Shown here one piece after another: positions 8,632 to 16,937 of a stretch of 64,000 bases of DNA (positions within the stretch are counted from its first letter, which is position 1; the number at the start of each line of letters is the position of its first letter). The position numbers were made by a program, and so were the translations under genes. The DNA is taken from assembly GCA_052061695.1 (NCBI GenBank), contig JBPZEY010000006.1. One strand, written 5' to 3'. The stretch is from Alkalicoccus luteus. GTDB taxonomy: Bacteria > Bacillota > Bacilli > Bacillales > Salisediminibacteriaceae. A model generated the notes under the pieces. That model worked only from the letters and a program-made list of their open reading frames with translations. It was not told where the DNA came from and ran no database searches.

Positions 8632-8770
8632 TAACGTTGCACCTGCCTACATCTACGGACACTCGCTTTCCGGAGGGAACGGCTTCAGCTAACCGCTCCC
8701 TCCTGCTGTCGGAAGCGCTGGATCTTCGCCTCGTTCGGATCCTCCTGGAGTCGAGATCCTCCAATTTGGC
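8632..8770. repeat. Degenerate GC-rich dispersed repeat of Bacillaceae type
   Basis: The segment contains ACACTCGCTTTCCGGAGGG, then GCTTCAGCTAACCGCTCCC, then TCCTGCTGTCGGAAGCGCTG, then TCCTCCTGGAGTCGAG. This wording and order resemble the GC-rich intergenic repeats common in Bacillaceae genomes, from memory of such repeats. Open frames across it show no start signal or domain, so it is treated as non-coding. Confidence 0.5.
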
Positions 8771-8839
8771 AGCTGCCAGTCCGGTTGAAACGCCTGGTGA
8801 TGATTCGCACGTGCTTGTTCCATATGGGTGGAACCTTTA

Positions 8840-9220
8840 TATAGGCAACACTTCGATGTCGAATAAGGATGACCAGTGCTTTCACGTATGTACCATGGAA
8901 CAGTCGTATCTACCGATCGGAACGTTTTTCTCCAACAAACAAATCCATTTTCCCTTCGTGTCCGGCGGGGACGTGGAATCCGCGAAGCCTGAAGATTCCG
9001 AGCCGCTCAGATCTGCGAACGGCATCCACGCACGAGCGGAGCCGGACTGGGTCTTGAGGCTTCTCGTGAGAAGCCTGTGTCCGAGTGAAGCCGTGCCTTT
9101 CTTCCCTTCATACGGGATCACCCTGAGAAATAGCTGAAGGCCAGCCCAAGGCAGGCTCGCTTAACAGAGGGGAAAGTCAACCAAACGAATAAATAATGAA
9201 GTTGAAAGACTTTTTCAACA
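8840..9220. repeat. Dispersed non-coding repeat, copy B
   Basis: It shares ordered blocks with bases 1-290: GGAACGTTTTTCTCC (about 8919), TGTCCGGCGGGGACG (about 8959), GCCTGAAGAT (about 8987), CCTGAGAAATAGCTGAAGG (about 9123) and ACAGAGGGGAAAGTCAA (about 9165). An internal stretch of about 130 bases is absent from copy A. Frames of up to 166 codons cross this region, but none has a ribosome site or recognisable protein content. With the flanking hairpins it fills the 818-base gap 8470-9287. Confidence 0.75.
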
Positions 9221-9224
9221 GCCT

Positions 9225-9257
9225 GAATGGCCTGTTCCAGAAACGGAACAGGCCATA
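9225..9257. repeat. 33-base hairpin repeat, copy 2
   Basis: Identical to the hairpin at 8569-8601. Here it lies 31 bases past the end of the cyd operon, and flanking CAGCC/GGCTG bases lengthen the stem. It may end cyd transcription, although the T-rich stretch begins only about 10 bases further on. Confidence 0.8.
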
Positions 9258-9287
9258 GGCTGAACAAAACAATAGGACCGTTTTGAT

Positions 9288-9479
9288 TTACGAGCCGGAT
9301 GCCTTTTTATCGTGAAGCTCCGGCGCAGAAGCCTCTGCTTCCTGCTCGGAATCGTAGTTTACTGCTTCAGCGTTCCGAACGAAAGCCGGCGGCCTCCCTT
9401 TAGCAGCCCACAAAAAGACGAGCACGACACACGCGACTAAAACAAGCTGCGGGGCCCAAAATATCAGAAAATCAGTCAT
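9288..9479 (-). CDS. cydS: Cytochrome bd oxidase small subunit, CydS type
   Basis: 63 residues. One transmembrane helix covers about residues 4-25. The start, MTDFLIFWAPQLVLVACVV, resembles the CydS subunit of Geobacillus cytochrome bd (about 33 residues, recalled as opening with an FLIMYAP segment). The family uses this single helix to pack against CydA and stabilise the haem site. It follows cydB by 17 bases in the same operon, where such a subunit is expected. It is almost twice the length recalled for Geobacillus CydS: residues 30-63 form a charged cytoplasmic tail rich in Glu, Ala and Ser. A role for the tail is unknown. Confidence 0.8.
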   Translation of the reverse strand: MTDFLIFWAPQLVLVACVVLVFLWAAKGRPPAFVRNAEAVNYDSEQEAEASAPELHDKKASGS

Positions 9480-9496
9480 GGATCATTCTCCTCTCG

Positions 9497-10510
9497 TTAT
9501 TTTCTACCCTCAACATAATCGGCGTCAAACAAAAATAGTCTCATGAGCAGATACAGGGATGGGACGAGCAGAAGCAGACCTGCAATGAAGGCGATGATAA
9601 GTGCTGTAGCCATCGCTTCATTCGTAAAACCGTCGTAAATAGTTAAATACGGGTATAGCAAATAGGGCAGGTGAGAAGCCCCATAGGCAAAAAATGCGGC
9701 GAAATACTGGATCATGACCATGATAAAGGCAATGCCGTAGTTTCGCTTTTTCAAAATCAGCACGAATGCGGTTGTAAATGCAGCAGCTGAAATTGCAAAC
9801 ATCCACCAGAGGTCGAGCATTCCGGCAAAATGCTCCGGATTTCGGCCTCCGAGCAGGAAGAAAACAATGATTCCCATTCCGATAGAAGGAAACGCCCATG
9901 TGAGGGCATACGTTCGGAGCAGTTTCAGCGCTGTTTCATCCTTTGCCCGTGCTGCATAATAGCTTAGAAACGAAGCGGAGATGAACAGAACACTGACAAT
10001 CGCAAGAATAACGACGCCCCATGAATAGAGGCTGCCGAATAACTCTCCATATAAAAGTTCGACGTTCCCGTTTTCTACGGTAATGTAGCCACCTTCAGAA
10101 ATTGTCAGTACTGTCGTAAGCGACGCCGGAATCAACAGGCCTGTTGCTCCATACAGAAAGTTATAAAAATTACTTTCCTTAGCTCCGTAAGTGGCAAACG
10201 CATAATAGGAGCCCCGTATCGCTAAAAGAATTATCGCGATACTGCCCGGGACGAGCAGTGCCGTCCCGTAGTAATAGGCAGTCTCCGGAAAAAAGCCGAC
10301 AATTCCAATAAAGAAAAATACGAGAAATACGTTCGTTACTTCCCATACCGGTGAAAGATAGCGTTGAATGATTGGGTGAATCATGTGATCTTTTTTCGTT
10401 CGCTTCGAATAGTAGCTGAAAAAGCCGGCGCCGAAATCAACGGATGCAACAATGAGGTAGCCGTATAAAAACAGCCAGAGAACTGTAATTCCAATTACTT
10501 CGTATGACAC
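9497..10510 (-). CDS. cydB: Cytochrome bd quinol oxidase subunit II
   Basis: 337 residues, with eight to nine hydrophobic helices typical of CydB. The N-terminal motif GYLIVASVDFGAGFF near 17-31 is the conserved first-helix region. It pairs with CydA as the structural second subunit of the quinol:O2 oxidoreductase in the cytoplasmic membrane. It lies 22 bases after cydA and 17 before cydS, in one operon. There are no cydCD exporter genes beside it, unlike the four-gene cydABCD operon of B. subtilis. Confidence 0.92.
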   Translation of the reverse strand: MSYEVIGITVLWLFLYGYLIVASVDFGAGFFSYYSKRTKKDHMIHPIIQRYLSPVWEVTNVFLVFFFIGIVGFFPETAYYYGTALLVPGSIAIILLAIRGSYYAFATYGAKESNFYNFLYGATGLLIPASLTTVLTISEGGYITVENGNVELLYGELFGSLYSWGVVILAIVSVLFISASFLSYYAARAKDETALKLLRTYALTWAFPSIGMGIIVFFLLGGRNPEHFAGMLDLWWMFAISAAAFTTAFVLILKKRNYGIAFIMVMIQYFAAFFAYGASHLPYLLYPYLTIYDGFTNEAMATALIIAFIAGLLLLVPSLYLLMRLFLFDADYVEGRK

Positions 10511-10532
10511 CGGACCACTCCTTTCTCTGTCA

Positions 10533-11882
10533 TTACTTTACTTCATAGTTTTGAATATCGCGCTTATACATCTCCCGCTCAACCGGGTTGCGCTTAAACA
10601 TCTTACGGAGCACCCCGATGCATGTAACAGCGAGTACTGTATATAAGAGAGCAAACAGGATGAGCATTAATCCGACTTGTCCGGAAGTAGTAGCACCTTC
10701 CGAGGTTCGCATGATGCCATTTAAAATCCACGGCTGTCGACCAACTTCAGCGAAGATCCAGCCTGATTCCATGGCAACAATCGCAAGCGGTCCGCCAGCA
10801 GCGACCATGATCAACAGCGGCTTATTAAAGGCATTCCACGTCTTCTTCCAGTTCATCACGACGAACAGTGTACTAACGGCAGCGAGGTACATGCCGATAA
10901 ACACCATTAAGTCAAAGAAGTAGTGGACAAAAAGCGGCGGCAGGTCTTCTTCCGGAAATTCATTTAAGCCAATTACTTCTGTATCCGGCGTCCCTCCTGC
11001 TAGGATACTGAGTGCGTAAGGGATTTCCAGAGCATAGCTTATTTCATTATCTTCGTTTATGATGCCGCCAAGTATAAGCGGGGCTTCGGTTTCAGTTTCG
11101 AAGTGCCACTCAGCAGCAGCCAGCTTTTCAGGCTGATATTCGTGCAAATATTTACCGGAAAGATCTCCGATCACAGCTGTTCCAACCGCAAATACGGCAC
11201 CGGCAACCATTGTCATGTGAAGGGCCTTGCGGTGGTACACGGATTTATTGCCGCGCAATATTTTCACCGCAGCAATTGCACCGAGCACGAAAGCAGCTGT
11301 TAAATAACACGTAATGATCACGTGAGATATCTTCGTCGGCGTAGCCGGGTTAAACATGGCTTCTAATGGATTTACATTTGTAACGACGCCGTCGATAATA
11401 TCAAAACCTTGCGGCGCATTCATAAAGGCGTTGACCGTTGTGATGAAGAAAGCACTTGCTGTCGCTCCGATTACAATCGGAATAACGAGCAGGAAATGGC
11501 GCATCTTCGATTTAAACCTGTCCCACGTGTACAAATAAATGCCGAGGAATATCGCTTCAAAGAAAAAGGCGAAAACTTCCATAAACATCGGCAAGCCGAT
11601 TGTGTGGCCGGCAGCCTGCATAAAATTCGGCCAAAGCAGACTTAGCTGCAGTCCCATCGCAGTACCGGTAACGACACCGATAGCGACTGTGATCACAAAC
11701 CCTCGTGCCCATCGTCTCGCTAAAAGCGTATAGTGCGGGTCATTTCGTTTAATCCCCATCCACTCTGCAATGGCGATCATGATCGGAATCCCGACACCGA
11801 TCGTGGCGAATATAGCATGAAACCCGAGTGTCAAATAGGTAAGTATTCTGCTTAAGAGGACCGGATCGTTCTCAAAAAACAT
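10533..11882 (-). CDS. cydA: Cytochrome bd quinol oxidase subunit I
   Basis: 449 residues. The expected axial ligands are present: His22 in GFHAIFATIGVG (corresponding to E. coli His19, haem b595) and His187 in ISHVIITCYL (haem b558). The GWIFAEVGRQPW motif is intact. The quinol loop is short, as in Gram-positive enzymes. It oxidises menaquinol and reduces O2 with high affinity, without pumping protons. It is the first gene of cydABS. The 168-base space to the divergent LuxR-type gene carries the promoter. Confidence 0.95.
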   Translation of the reverse strand: MFFENDPVLLSRILTYLTLGFHAIFATIGVGIPIMIAIAEWMGIKRNDPHYTLLARRWARGFVITVAIGVVTGTAMGLQLSLLWPNFMQAAGHTIGLPMFMEVFAFFFEAIFLGIYLYTWDRFKSKMRHFLLVIPIVIGATASAFFITTVNAFMNAPQGFDIIDGVVTNVNPLEAMFNPATPTKISHVIITCYLTAAFVLGAIAAVKILRGNKSVYHRKALHMTMVAGAVFAVGTAVIGDLSGKYLHEYQPEKLAAAEWHFETETEAPLILGGIINEDNEISYALEIPYALSILAGGTPDTEVIGLNEFPEEDLPPLFVHYFFDLMVFIGMYLAAVSTLFVVMNWKKTWNAFNKPLLIMVAAGGPLAIVAMESGWIFAEVGRQPWILNGIMRTSEGATTSGQVGLMLILFALLYTVLAVTCIGVLRKMFKRNPVEREMYKRDIQNYEVK

Positions 11883-12050
11883 ATATTCTCCCCCTCAGTC
11901 ATTAAACTCAAATAGTAGAGCTCAGTCGCTCGTAAATATATAATAATAGATAATATCACGGTCGTTTATAGGGGATAACCCCTAAGTTATGTGAATTTGT
12001 GAGCAATTATTGAACAGCTTACGACGGTTTTGTGAATGGAGGTTTTTAAC
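11883..12050. promoter_or_regulatory. Divergent control region between cydA and the LuxR-type gene
   Basis: An AT-rich stretch (11936-11958) offers several TATTAT-type -10 elements for cydA on the minus strand. A compact palindrome, AGGGGATAACCCCT, lies at 11970-11983. TGTGA half-sites occur near 11991 and 11999 but do not form a full Rex or Fnr site. No single promoter can be fixed with confidence. The palindrome is the best operator candidate. Confidence 0.45.
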
Positions 12051-12605
12051 ATGCGTGTATTGATCGGCATGAACCACGAATTAATGAGGCACGGACTCGT
12101 GCAGCTGCTGTATGATTTGGGAGACATTGACTATATGGTAACAGCTGCCACGCGCGAAGAGTTGTATAAAAGCATGAGACTGTACTCTTTCACACACATT
12201 TTCGTTCATACAGCCTTGCCAGGTTCGCTTTCACCGGCTTCCTTTCACCAGGAAGCTGGAGCAGGCGTTTATTTGATCGGGACTGAAGAGGATAAAAGCC
12301 GTGACCTTCCGCTTTATGATACCCTTTCGCTGGACGAATGGATGCGAAGATTGAGCCGTATTATGAGAGGGGACCTGAAGCCGGGAGCAGTAGTCCTGCA
12401 AAGCAGCTCAGCTGAAGAACTGACGCTTAGAGAAGAAGAAGCTGTTCGTATGCGAATTCACGGCTACACCGTTCGGGAAACAGCAGCAGTACTCGGTATA
12501 TCGGAAAAAACCGTAGAAAATCACCGGCGCAGCGCTGCAAAAAAGCTGCATATAGCGAGCAGCCGGGACTGGATGGCGTTTGGTCGAAGCAAAGGGTTTA
12601 TCTGA
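12051..12605 (+). CDS. LuxR-type regulator with degenerate receiver domain
   Basis: 184 residues from the ATG that follows GGAGG by 10 bases; an ATG 15 bases earlier overlaps that site. Residues 1-115 look like a receiver fold (MRVLIGMNHELMRHGLVQLL), but the acidic pair after strand 1 is missing and the usual phospho-Asp position in FTHIFVHTALPG is His. The C-terminal NarL/LuxR helix-turn-helix (about 120-178, ELTLREEEAVRMRIHGYTV and SEKTVENHRRSA) is intact. It probably acts without phosphorylation. It is divergent from cydA, so cyd control is a reasonable guess. No sensor kinase is adjacent. Confidence 0.82.
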   Translation: MRVLIGMNHELMRHGLVQLLYDLGDIDYMVTAATREELYKSMRLYSFTHIFVHTALPGSLSPASFHQEAGAGVYLIGTEEDKSRDLPLYDTLSLDEWMRRLSRIMRGDLKPGAVVLQSSSAEELTLREEEAVRMRIHGYTVRETAAVLGISEKTVENHRRSAAKKLHIASSRDWMAFGRSKGFI

Positions 12606-12751
12606 CAAATAGCCCAGCCTGCTCCTGTTAGACAGCGTTAAACACTGTTAAAATGGGGGCAGATGGGAACGAACTTGCTGCGGCTCTCAATAACAGGAAC
12701 AGGGCTTGCGGTCTCTAAACGCTCAAGTGAGCCTGGGTCCGGTTTTGCCGT

Positions 12752-13396
12752 TTATGACTCCGATTCCTCTGCCAGACCGACACGACAGTGAGAAAACTGA
12801 GGGTTCAAAAAATGTTCAAAAACAAAAGCTGCAGTAGAAGCAGGAGTGATACGCTTGCCTGCATTCGGCATAAAGTCAATTTTCCATGAAACAGGACGTG
12901 CTTCAGTGCCGTCAGGAAGATAAGTTGGACAAAAAATAGTCCAGTTCAGCTCACTGTCAGTTAAATGATGGAACACAAAGGCGTGTTCGATCGAACTGCG
13001 AGTCATCGGTTTTTTAGATTCATCCGTTTCGTAACGAAATTTATCCGGTGTGTGCATCGCATTTAAAATACCAGCAGTACCAATCGACACAAATCGTGAA
13101 ATCTCCAGCTCCTGCATTCTGGCTGTTATAGCAGGTACAGCCTGGCTTAATACATCGGCCTTATCCGTGGAGAGAGCGGAAAAAACAGCTTCTGTACGGC
13201 TGTCTATGGCTTTGGATACATCATCCTTAGACAGAGCGTTTCCTGTAATCATTGTAACGGACGGATGATTTTTCCACGCTTCAGGAACCTTCTCCGGTGA
13301 GCGGATCAGCAAAGTCACCGTCCAGCCCGCCTGAAGTGCTCTTGAAGTAAATTCGCTTCCGGTTCTGCCGGTCGCGCCAAAAATAGAGATGTGCAT
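12752..13396 (-). CDS. NAD(P)-binding oxidoreductase-like protein (atypical SDR, NmrA-like)
   Basis: 214 residues from the third of three consecutive ATGs, the best spaced from GGAGG. The N-terminal ISIFGATGRTGSEF is a Rossmann dinucleotide motif of the atypical short-chain dehydrogenase type. A mid-protein RFVSIGTAGIL segment and a short C-terminal region follow. Family members bind NADPH and act as redox sensors or flavin/quinone reductases. The substrate cannot be told. It stands alone, divergent from the CcdA-like gene, with no clear operon partner. Confidence 0.75.
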   Translation of the reverse strand: MHISIFGATGRTGSEFTSRALQAGWTVTLLIRSPEKVPEAWKNHPSVTMITGNALSKDDVSKAIDSRTEAVFSALSTDKADVLSQAVPAITARMQELEISRFVSIGTAGILNAMHTPDKFRYETDESKKPMTRSSIEHAFVFHHLTDSELNWTIFCPTYLPDGTEARPVSWKIDFMPNAGKRITPASTAAFVFEHFLNPQFSHCRVGLAEESES

Positions 13397-13519
13397 CATC
13401 ATTCCTCCAGCTCTTTAACGTGTTTACCTCTCTATTACCCTGATATACTTTACATATGCATCGGTTGCAAAGACAATAGCAGTTTATTCCACACTTTCAT
13501 TTAAGAGAGGATTAATTAT

Positions 13520-14245
13520 ATGTTTGAAACGGTTGACGGCATCATCCAGATTATACGGGATCCATTTATGAATGCAGCTGAAAGCGTCCAGTCATTTCCG
13601 ATGCTGTATGCGTTTGCTTTAGGAATCGTCGGAGCACTTGCTCCTTGTCAGCTGTCAGGCAACATTACAGCGATGACGCTTTATGGTTCCAATTCCATCC
13701 GTAAAGGTATTTCCTGGCTGGACACCGTTCAGTTTTTAGCAGGCAAAGCAGCAGCTTTTTCACTGCTGGGACTTATCGTGTTTTTGCTCGGACAGGAATT
13801 CCAGCGGCAGCTCCCGCTTTTCTTTGAACCCTTCCGCTGGATGATCGGGCCGCTTTTGATCGCGATCGGGTTATTTCTAGCCGGATTTCTTCCTCTGAAT
13901 TTTCGCATACCATATCGATTTGAGAAAAAATCGAGACGGGGAGGAGGGGCATTTTTGCTCGGGTTTACTTTCTCACTCGCATTTTGCCCGACGATGTTCA
14001 TTCTGTTCTTCGTCCTCATGATGCCGGCTGCAGTGGCATCACCTGCTGGAGCGATCATGCCGGCATTGTTCGCAGCTGGTACAACATTGCCTTTTCTGCT
14101 TCTTGTATTTGTTATTTGGTATTTGGACTTGGGAGGCAGAGCAGTTAAATTAGGCAAGCAGGCCGGTAAGTGGGTGCAAACCGCAGCGGGCGTTCTAATC
14201 ATTTTTATCGGCGTATTCGATATTATGACGTTCTGGCCGCTTTGA
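13520..14245 (+). CDS. CcdA/DsbD-like membrane thiol transporter
   Basis: 241 residues with about six hydrophobic helices. Cys43 (APCQ, after LGIVGAL) and Cys156 (AFCPTMF) lie at the start of helices in the two halves, as in the CcdA/DsbD transmembrane domain, which passes reducing power from thioredoxin across the membrane. The proline next to each Cys also fits. It is a different branch from the second CcdA-like protein at 43905-44642. No thioredoxin-like extracytoplasmic partner is adjacent. A sulfite or metal exporter role is an alternative. Confidence 0.75.
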   Translation: MFETVDGIIQIIRDPFMNAAESVQSFPMLYAFALGIVGALAPCQLSGNITAMTLYGSNSIRKGISWLDTVQFLAGKAAAFSLLGLIVFLLGQEFQRQLPLFFEPFRWMIGPLLIAIGLFLAGFLPLNFRIPYRFEKKSRRGGGAFLLGFTFSLAFCPTMFILFFVLMMPAAVASPAGAIMPALFAAGTTLPFLLLVFVIWYLDLGGRAVKLGKQAGKWVQTAAGVLIIFIGVFDIMTFWPL

Positions 14246-14254
14246 CAGCGGCCA
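14234..14254 (+). terminator. Short hairpin at the end of the CcdA-like gene
   Basis: TGGCCGCT and AGCGGCCA form an 8-bp stem around TTGAC, spanning the stop codon and followed by TTTCCC. It is compact and GC-rich, but the T-run is weak. Confidence 0.45.
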
Positions 14255-14286
14255 TTTCCCTGATCGTAATCAATTTTTCGAGCAGC

Positions 14287-14354
14287 TTTACATTTTACAT
14301 GCGCTCTATTATACTTTTATTTACAGCGGTACAATCTGAACGAATGCTCAGTCA
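14287..14354 (+). promoter_or_regulatory. Sigma-A promoter and FadR-like box ahead of the yng-type operon
   Basis: TTTACA (14287-14292) and TATACT (14310-14315) are exactly 17 bases apart. Downstream, at 14337-14354, TGAACGAATGCTCAGTCA matches the B. subtilis FadR (YsiA) operator TGAATGAMTANTCATTCA at about 15 of 18 positions. A repressor there would block transcription and be released by long-chain acyl-CoA. The first gene starts at 14415, after GGAGAGGAGAGA. Confidence 0.7.
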
Positions 14355-14414
14355 GTGCCGTTTCTTATTTGCGGTAAAATGTAAGCCCTTACATAATGGA
14401 GAGGAGAGAAGAGA

Positions 14415-15566
14415 ATGGATTTTCAACTGACGAAAGAACAGCGCATGATTCAAGATATGGTACAGGATTTTGCAGAAAAAGAAATTGCCCCGATTGCAGA
14501 CAGCATCGATAAAGAGGAACGGTTTCCTGAAGAGATTTTTAAGCAAATGGGGGAGCTTGGTCTGCTTGGAATTCCATTTCCGGAAGAATACGGCGGCTCT
14601 GGCGGAGATACTATTTCCTATATCCTCGCAGTTGAAGAAATCGGAAAAGTTTGCGGAAGCACCGGGTTAAGCTATGCTGCAGCCGTATCTCTCGGAGCGT
14701 CACCGCTTTATCATTTTGGCACACAAGCCCAGAAGCAAGAGCATCTGACGCCGCTTGCATCAGGTAAAACGCTCGGTTCTTTTGGTTTGACTGAGCCAAA
14801 TGCCGGTTCAGATGCAGGCGGAACTCGGACGAAGGCCGTGAAGAAAGGCGACCGCTATATCATCAATGGGGAAAAGTGCTGGATTACAAACGCGAGCTAT
14901 GCAAGGACGATTATCGTAACAGCGGTAACCGGGGAGCGTGAAAACGGACGAAAGCAAATTTCTGCATTTATTGTACCTGCTGATGCCAAAGGACTTACGA
15001 TCAGAGCAGAGTACGAAAAAATGGGCGTAAGAGGATCGAATACGACAGAGCTCATTCTTGAAGATGTAGAAGTCCCGGAGGAAAACATTCTTGGGGACGC
15101 GGAAAAAGGGTTTAATCAGTTTTTATACACGCTTGACGGCGGCCGGATCTCTATTGCCGCACTGGCACTTGGCATCGGCCGTGCAGCCTATGAGGCTGCA
15201 CTAGCTTACAGCAATGAGCGTAAGCAGTTTGGGCGGCACATTGGCAGCTTTCAGGCTATCCAATTTAAGCTTTCCAACATGGCAATGGAGCTGGAGCTTG
15301 CTAAAAACATGATTTTGAAGGCTGCCTGGTTAAAGGACCATAAAAAGCCATTTAAAAAAGAAGCGGCAATGGCGAAGCTGTTTGCATCTGAAGCTGCAAC
15401 GAGAGCTTGTAATGAAGCGCTGCAGATACACGGCGGATACGGCTATATGCGCGAATATAAAATCGAGCGGTTTTTACGGGATGCGAAGCTGATGGAGATC
15501 GGGGAAGGCACATCTGAAATTCAGCGTCTGGTCATTGCACGTGAAATCGGCTGTCCACAAGCCTGA
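14415..15566 (+). CDS. yngJ: Acyl-CoA dehydrogenase, probable isovaleryl-CoA dehydrogenase
   Basis: 383 residues, full length. FAD/substrate motifs are FGLTEPNAGSDAGG near 125, CWITNASYA near 158 and the C-terminal IHGGYGYMREYKIER. The Glu in EIGEGTSEIQ is the catalytic base position of short- and medium-chain enzymes; classical isovaleryl-CoA dehydrogenases have a small residue there and use a different Glu. The sequence resembles B. subtilis YngJ throughout. Genes that follow convert 3-methylcrotonyl-CoA onward, so isovaleryl-CoA from leucine is the likely substrate. First gene of the operon, with a FadR-like box upstream. Confidence 0.88.
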   Translation: MDFQLTKEQRMIQDMVQDFAEKEIAPIADSIDKEERFPEEIFKQMGELGLLGIPFPEEYGGSGGDTISYILAVEEIGKVCGSTGLSYAAAVSLGASPLYHFGTQAQKQEHLTPLASGKTLGSFGLTEPNAGSDAGGTRTKAVKKGDRYIINGEKCWITNASYARTIIVTAVTGERENGRKQISAFIVPADAKGLTIRAEYEKMGVRGSNTTELILEDVEVPEENILGDAEKGFNQFLYTLDGGRISIAALALGIGRAAYEAALAYSNERKQFGRHIGSFQAIQFKLSNMAMELELAKNMILKAAWLKDHKKPFKKEAAMAKLFASEAATRACNEALQIHGGYGYMREYKIERFLRDAKLMEIGEGTSEIQRLVIAREIGCPQA

Positions 15567-15583
15567 TGAAGGGGGAACTAAAT

Positions 15584-16918
15584 ATGATCAATAAACTGTT
15601 AATTGCAAACCGCGGCGAAATCGCCTGCCGAATTATCCGTACGTGCCGCAGTCTCGATATTACCAGTATCGCCGTTTATTCGGAGGCTGACAGCCGCGCT
15701 CAGCATGTTTTGATGGCGGATGAATCAGTGGAAATCGGCGGAGCCCGCGTAAAAGAAAGCTACTTGAACATGGACGCGGTCCTGCAGGCGGCAAAGGATT
15801 TTGGTGCTGATGCGATTCATCCCGGCTATGGTCTGCTGTCTGAAAATGCCGAGTTTGCTGAACGAGTAGCAGCCGAAGGGATGCTTTTTATCGGTCCTGC
15901 ACCTGAGTCCATTGCAAAAATGGGAGACAAGATTCAGGCGAGAAAACTCATGGAAGCTGCCTCTGTTCCAGTTGTACCAGGAAAGGTGCTTGACGGAGAA
16001 TCTGAAAAAGAACTCGTGCTTGCCGCTCGCAGCATCGGCTTCCCCGTTATGCTGAAAGCAGCAGCAGGCGGCGGCGGTATCGGCATGCAGCGTGTTGACG
16101 ATGAGACACAGCTTGTGAAAGCAGCGGCTTCTGTGCGGAAGAAGGCAGAGACCTTTTTCGGATCTGGTGATTTATTTCTCGAAAAATACATCATTAATCC
16201 TCGCCACGTAGAAGCACAGGTATTTGGAGATGGAAACGGCAACGTCCGAGTGCTTGGGACGCGGGATTGTTCTGTTCAGCGCCGTCACCAGAAAGTGATC
16301 GAAGAAGCACCTGCACCTGCTCTTGCTGCGGAAACGATTGAAGCGCTTGAGGAATCAGCGCGCCGCGCCGCTGCTTCGATTCACTACCGGAATGCGGGAA
16401 CCGTTGAGTTTATCGTAAGCGCCGAAGAGGATGTATACTTTTTGGAGATGAACACGCGTTTACAGGTTGAACATCCGGTAACTGAAGAAACAACCGGCAC
16501 CGATCTTGTAGAATGGCAGCTCCTGCTTGCTTCCGGATCTGCACTAGACGAGCTTCCTGTCCGGTTTGATGCAGCAGCAGCTTCAGTCGAAGCTCGAATT
16601 TATGCGGAAGATCCAAAAACATTCTTCCCTTCTCCGGGAACGATCACAGCTTGGAAATTCCCTGAGGTAGAAGGGATCCGCTATGATATGGGGTTTGTAG
16701 AAGGAGATACGATCAGCCCTTTTTACGATCCGATGGTAGGAAAAGTGATCGCCCGCGGCGAATCTAGACAACAGGCAGTAAATCTGCTGATTGATGCACT
16801 GGAACAGGCGGAGACAGCCGGGATCAAGACAAATATCCCAATGTTGATCGAGGTGTTGAAGGATCCGCGTTTTCAGCGTGCCGAAATAAATACACACTTT
16901 TTAATGCAGACGAATTAA
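15584..16918 (+). CDS. yngH: Biotin carboxylase subunit, methylcrotonyl-CoA carboxylase type
   Basis: 444 residues from the ATG after AGGGGG. The N-terminal LLIANRGEIACRII, the ATP-grasp glycine loop AAAGGGGIGMQRV near 155-168, and EMNTRLQVEHPVTE are diagnostic of biotin carboxylase. It carboxylates the biotin of the next gene's product with bicarbonate and ATP. With the carrier and the YngE-like carboxyltransferase it forms the carboxylase that turns 3-methylcrotonyl-CoA into 3-methylglutaconyl-CoA. It is not the housekeeping AccC because it lies in the leucine-degradation operon beside its own carrier. Confidence 0.9.
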   Translation: MINKLLIANRGEIACRIIRTCRSLDITSIAVYSEADSRAQHVLMADESVEIGGARVKESYLNMDAVLQAAKDFGADAIHPGYGLLSENAEFAERVAAEGMLFIGPAPESIAKMGDKIQARKLMEAASVPVVPGKVLDGESEKELVLAARSIGFPVMLKAAAGGGGIGMQRVDDETQLVKAAASVRKKAETFFGSGDLFLEKYIINPRHVEAQVFGDGNGNVRVLGTRDCSVQRRHQKVIEEAPAPALAAETIEALEESARRAAASIHYRNAGTVEFIVSAEEDVYFLEMNTRLQVEHPVTEETTGTDLVEWQLLLASGSALDELPVRFDAAAASVEARIYAEDPKTFFPSPGTITAWKFPEVEGIRYDMGFVEGDTISPFYDPMVGKVIARGESRQQAVNLLIDALEQAETAGIKTNIPMLIEVLKDPRFQRAEINTHFLMQTN

Positions 16919-16937
16919 TGTGAAGGAGGAGCAGAAG

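Noticed and set aside
8637..9137. Overlapping open frames of 60-166 codons on both strands in the non-coding block
   Set aside because: They cross the dispersed repeat, have no ribosome sites, and their composition reflects GC-rich repeats rather than protein.
11985..12010. Possible Rex or Fnr site upstream of cydA
   Set aside because: Only TGTGA half-sites are present; no symmetric second half at the right spacing.
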